DNA of 36,813 nt from Acidobacteriaceae bacterium (GTDB lineage: Bacteria; Acidobacteriota; Terriglobia; Bryobacterales; Bryobacteraceae): the NCBI GenBank assembly GCA_019244055.1, contig JAFATG010000096.1, positions 1-36,813 on the forward strand. Reading direction: 5' to 3'. Below the pieces are notes generated by a model. The model was given only the letters and a program-made list of their open reading frames with translations. It did not search any database and had not been told where the DNA came from. Of the stretch, positions 34,522 to 36,813 are shown one piece after another. Within the stretch, counting starts at the first letter, position 1. The number at the start of each line of letters is the position of its first letter. A program made the position numbers and the translations under genes.

Positions 34522-34959
34522 ATGGCTATGACGAAGACCGATCTCTACGATTTCTTGGCGGGTTGTAAACTCGGCGTTCTCGGTACAATTGGCAAAGACA
34601 ATCGTCCACAGTCCTCGCTCGTCGGCATCGCCATCACCAACGAGTTGGAGATTATTTTCGACACTTTAAACAGCACCCGGAAATACCGCAACCTCATCGC
34701 GCGACCGGCGTGTTCTTTCGCAATCGGGTGGACCGGGGAGCAGACCGTGCAGTACGAGGGCGAAGCAACGGAACTCATGGGGACCGAACTGGAGCGCTGT
34801 CAAGAAATATATTTTGAAGCGTGGCCCGAGTGTCGCTCGCACATGAGTTGGCCCGGAATCACGTATTTTGTAGTACGGCCGCGATGGATTCGTTATAGTG
34901 ACTTCGATCAGCGTCCGCCATTCATACGAGAGTTCCTGGAAGAAGATCTACGTAGCTAA
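34522..34959 (+). CDS. Pyridoxamine 5'-phosphate oxidase-fold flavoprotein
   Basis: The 145-aa protein belongs to the PPOX-type flavin-binding family, with a split beta-barrel. KLGVLGTIGKDNRPQSSLVG (about 16-35) is the N-terminal signature, followed by LEIIFDTLNSTRKYRNLIAR (about 43-62), where TRKYRNL matches the phosphate-binding strand-helix of the family. The C-terminus has VVRPRWIRYSDF. Members of this size bind FMN or related cofactors and act as oxidoreductases or as pyridoxine-salvage relatives; the specific substrate is not readable. The ATG is preceded by AGAGG. It is divergent from the second ADOP gene and precedes the GrpB-family gene. Confidence 0.8.
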   Translation: MAMTKTDLYDFLAGCKLGVLGTIGKDNRPQSSLVGIAITNELEIIFDTLNSTRKYRNLIARPACSFAIGWTGEQTVQYEGEATELMGTELERCQEIYFEAWPECRSHMSWPGITYFVVRPRWIRYSDFDQRPPFIREFLEEDLRS

Positions 34960-35084
34960 CCATTTTCGTTCTATGCGTTCGCCTAGCGGAATACCGCGCT
35001 TTTCGCCAGAGGCATTCGCGCAATGGCGGCGAGAGATGCGAGGTCTCTGCGGTGGACTTCATCCGAAACCGGGAACGAATTGTA

Positions 35085-35636
35085 ATGCACAATGAACCAA
35101 GTGGGCTAACAGGAGGCGTCGAAAAGCGCGACATCAAGATCGTCGATTACGACAGCACTTGGCCGCATAAGTTCCACAAGCACGCGAGGATCATCGCGGA
35201 CGCGCTTGGCACCGCGGCCTTGCGCATTGAGCACATTGGGTCAACATCGGTACCCGGTCTCGCCGCCAAACCCATTATCGATATTCTTGTCGTGGTCGCA
35301 GATTCCAGCGATGAACCGAAGTACCTTCCCCACTTAGTGGCAGCGGGTTATGCAATGCGAGTGCGCGAGCCAGATTGGAATGAACACCGGATGTTGCGAA
35401 CGCCCGAGAAGGATGTCCACATTCACATCTACTCGGCCGGGTGCCGGGAAATTGAGCGAAACGTGATGTTCCGGGATCGCCTGCGCCAAAATGCCGGAGA
35501 CCGAAGACGCTACGAGCAGACGAAGCGCGAACTCGCTGACAAAGAGTGGATCGATATGAACGCATACGCGAGTGCCAAAACGGAGGTCATCGAAAAGATC
35601 ATCGAAGCATCCGTAGGCGACGAGCTCTCGAAATAG
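35085..35636 (+). CDS. GrpB family protein (UPF0157)
   Basis: The 183-aa protein has the GrpB family core: IKIVDYDSTWPHKFHKHARI, the nucleotidyltransferase-like IEHIGSTSVPGLAAKPIIDI (with the Gly-Ser and Asp-Ile-Leu residues of the fold), and DVHIHIYSAGCREIERNVMF. GrpB proteins resemble minimal nucleotidyltransferases, and their role is not established; some are thought to act on coenzyme A-related molecules. The ATG at 35085 is used; a GTG at 35052 would add 11 residues. It is 125 nt downstream of the PPOX gene in the same direction. Confidence 0.88.
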   Translation: MHNEPSGLTGGVEKRDIKIVDYDSTWPHKFHKHARIIADALGTAALRIEHIGSTSVPGLAAKPIIDILVVVADSSDEPKYLPHLVAAGYAMRVREPDWNEHRMLRTPEKDVHIHIYSAGCREIERNVMFRDRLRQNAGDRRRYEQTKRELADKEWIDMNAYASAKTEVIEKIIEASVGDELSK

Positions 35637-35849
35637 AAAGTATGAACCGAGGTACTCGGGCCATGTCCAGCGCGGCTTTATCGGTTTTCGGGGCAACATT
35701 CCGAGTACTTGCGCCACATAGTAAGCCCAAACCGCAAGCGCTTCTCCTCACTCTTTGAGCCCGTCCTGGTCGACGTGATCGATTCTCACTTTAGCCATCT
35801 TGCTCGTTGACCTTGCGCTAACCTGAAGCGACTCTGCCCCGCTCGCTCT
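35637..35849. other. Intergenic region upstream of the kinase
   Basis: This region holds a distant inverted repeat, GTACTCGG at 35652-35659 and CCGAGTAC at 35701-35708, with a 41-nt loop. No T-run follows, so it is not a standard terminator. TTGACC at about 35807 could be a -35 for the kinase, but no good -10 matches it. Confidence 0.3.
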
Positions 35850-36813
35850 ATGCTTCCCGGCCAGACAATCTCACATTACCGCATACTGGAGAAACTCGGT
35901 GGCGGCGGCATGGGCGTTGTCTACAAAGCCGAGGACCTCAAGCTCCACCGCTTCGTTGCCCTCAAGTTTTTACCCGAGGAACTGCCAGGCAACGACAGTC
36001 AGGCCCTCGAACGTTTCCGGCGAGAAGCGCAGGCCGCCTCCGCGCTCAACCACCCAAACATTTGCACCATCCACGACATCGACGAGTCGGACGGACACCC
36101 GCTCATCGCGATGGAGTTCCTCGAGGGCCAGACGCTCAAGCATTTCATCGAAGGAAAACGCCTCGACCTCGACCGGCTACTCGATCTCAGCATTCAGATG
36201 GCAGATGGCCTCGATGCAGCGCACGCAAAGGGCATCATTCACCGCGACATTAAGCCCGCCAACATTTTCGTCGCCACCCGCGGTCAGATCAAGATCCTCG
36301 ATTTTGGACTTGCAAAGCTACAAGAGCAGTCCGGCCAGAACCAAGCCAATCCCGATTGCACTGCAACGGCTTTGGCCGCCACGATAGACGCAGACCACCT
36401 CACAAGCCCAGGCACCACCGTCGGAACCATCGCCTACATGTCGCCGGAACAGGCACGCGGCGAAAAGCTAGATACGCGCACAGATTTGTACAGCTTCGGA
36501 GCTGTGCTCTATGAAATGGCCACCGGCCAGCCCGCCGCGTCCGGTAGCACCACTGCCGTCATTTTTGATTCCATCCTCAACAGAATCCCCGTCCCGGTCA
36601 GGGAACTGAATGCGAATCTGCCCGCAGAATTCGACCGGATCATCACCAAGGCCTTAGAGAAAGATTCCGATCTCCGCTACCAGAGCGCCGCCGAGATGCG
36701 AACGGATCTTAAGCGTCTCAGACGCGATGCCACCTCGAGCCGCTCCGCAATCACTGCATCCGCGCCCAGTGCCGCACAACCAACTCCCCCGAATGCGATC
36801 AAGCCGGCTTCGG
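35850..36813 (+). CDS. Eukaryotic-like Ser/Thr protein kinase (5' part)
   Basis: The frame starts at ATG 35850 and is still open at the window end, so only the first 321 residues are seen. The kinase domain is complete: glycine loop [14 protein letters not shown] (16-29), catalytic lysine K39 in VALKF, glutamate in [25 protein letters not shown] (131-140) with catalytic D133, DFGLAK (151-156), and the [20 protein letters not shown] region (198-217), where SPE replaces the more common APE. A proline- and alanine-rich linker follows (about 293 onward). In related proteins the missing C-terminus usually carries a membrane helix and a sensor such as WD40-like or TPR repeats. No linked phosphatase is seen. 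Confidence 0.92.
   Translation, partial: MLPGQTISHYRILEKLGGGGMGVVYKAEDLKLHRFVALKFLPEELPGNDSQALERFRREAQAASALNHPNICTIHDIDESDGHPLIAMEFLEGQTLKHFIEGKRLDLDRLLDLSIQMADGLDAAHAKGIIHRDIKPANIFVATRGQIKILDFGLAKLQEQSGQNQANPDCTATALAATIDADHLTSPGTTVGTIAYMSPEQARGEKLDTRTDLYSFGAVLYEMATGQPAASGSTTAVIFDSILNRIPVPVRELNANLPAEFDRIITKALEKDSDLRYQSAAEMRTDLKRLRRDATSSRSAITASAPSAAQPTPPNAIKPAS

Noticed and set aside
35652-35708. Distant inverted repeat as a terminator for the GrpB-family gene
   Set aside because: The 41-nt loop and the absence of a following T-run make an intrinsic terminator unlikely; eight-base repeats at this spacing can occur by chance.
1-36813. CRISPR array, tRNA, rRNA or complete insertion sequence
   Set aside because: I looked for regularly spaced repeats, cloverleaf-like segments and transposase motifs and found none.

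Overview
The window reads as a chromosomal segment of an acidobacterium, most likely of the Solibacter/Bryobacter type. The evidence is the combination of two large MacB-like permeases of the acidobacterial duplicated orphan permease (ADOP) type, a PadR repressor next to one of them, a secreted VWA protein of the kind described as acidobacterial VWFA-related, a eukaryotic-like Ser/Thr kinase, and a GH109-type oxidoreductase. Taxonomy is inferred from gene content only. I saw no rRNA, tRNA, CRISPR array or complete insertion sequence.

Layout. 1-5.0 kb: the 3' part of a GH109/Gfo-Idh-MocA protein (+), converging on a minus-strand pair (DUF2127 membrane protein, then class III PPK2), then a secreted DPP-IV-like peptidase (+). 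5.3-5.9 kb: a small secreted glycine-zipper protein (+). 6.0-9.8 kb: a minus-strand string of acyl carrier protein, ketoacyl synthase, rpiB and a phosphoglucose isomerase, with overlapping starts and stops. 10-13.9 kb: a molybdopterin-binding-domain protein, a tightly overlapping argC-argB-argA operon, and a zinc-ribbon membrane protein. 14.0-16.8 kb: a secreted ComEC-like metallo-hydrolase (+) ending tail-to-tail on grpE-dnaJ (-). 16.9-18.9 kb: recA, followed by a DUF433/DUF5615 toxin-antitoxin pair in which both genes are frameshifted, followed by a decayed second copy of the recA 3' end. 18.9-21.8 kb: a secreted carboxypeptidase-regulatory-like protein, a remnant of a large secreted protein, a VWA protein and an RluD-type pseudouridine synthase. 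21.8-26.0 kb: DUF1684, MutS2, a NUDIX hydrolase and Bcp peroxiredoxin. 26.0-27.5 kb: three small proteins of unknown role, two of them exported. 27.6-34.3 kb: PadR, a frameshifted ADOP permease and a coupled lipoprotein (+), facing a second, intact ADOP permease (-). 34.5 kb to the end: a PPOX-fold flavoprotein, a GrpB-family protein and the start of a Ser/Thr kinase cut by the window edge.

How the genes work together. The clear functional units are arginine biosynthesis (argC, argB and a GNAT N-acetylglutamate synthase, joined by 4-nt ATGA overlaps), protein folding (grpE-dnaJ), non-oxidative pentose phosphate and glycolytic isomerases (rpiB-pgi), a lone ketoacyl synthase plus ACP, and DNA maintenance (recA, mutS2). 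Most of the rest is housekeeping. I do not see a complete novel defence or biosynthetic system. The most unusual parts are the recA duplication with the dead toxin-antitoxin pair, the PadR-ADOP-lipoprotein cassette flanked by two copies of a small hairpin element, and two palindromic operator candidates, one over the argC start codon and one upstream of the molybdopterin-binding gene.
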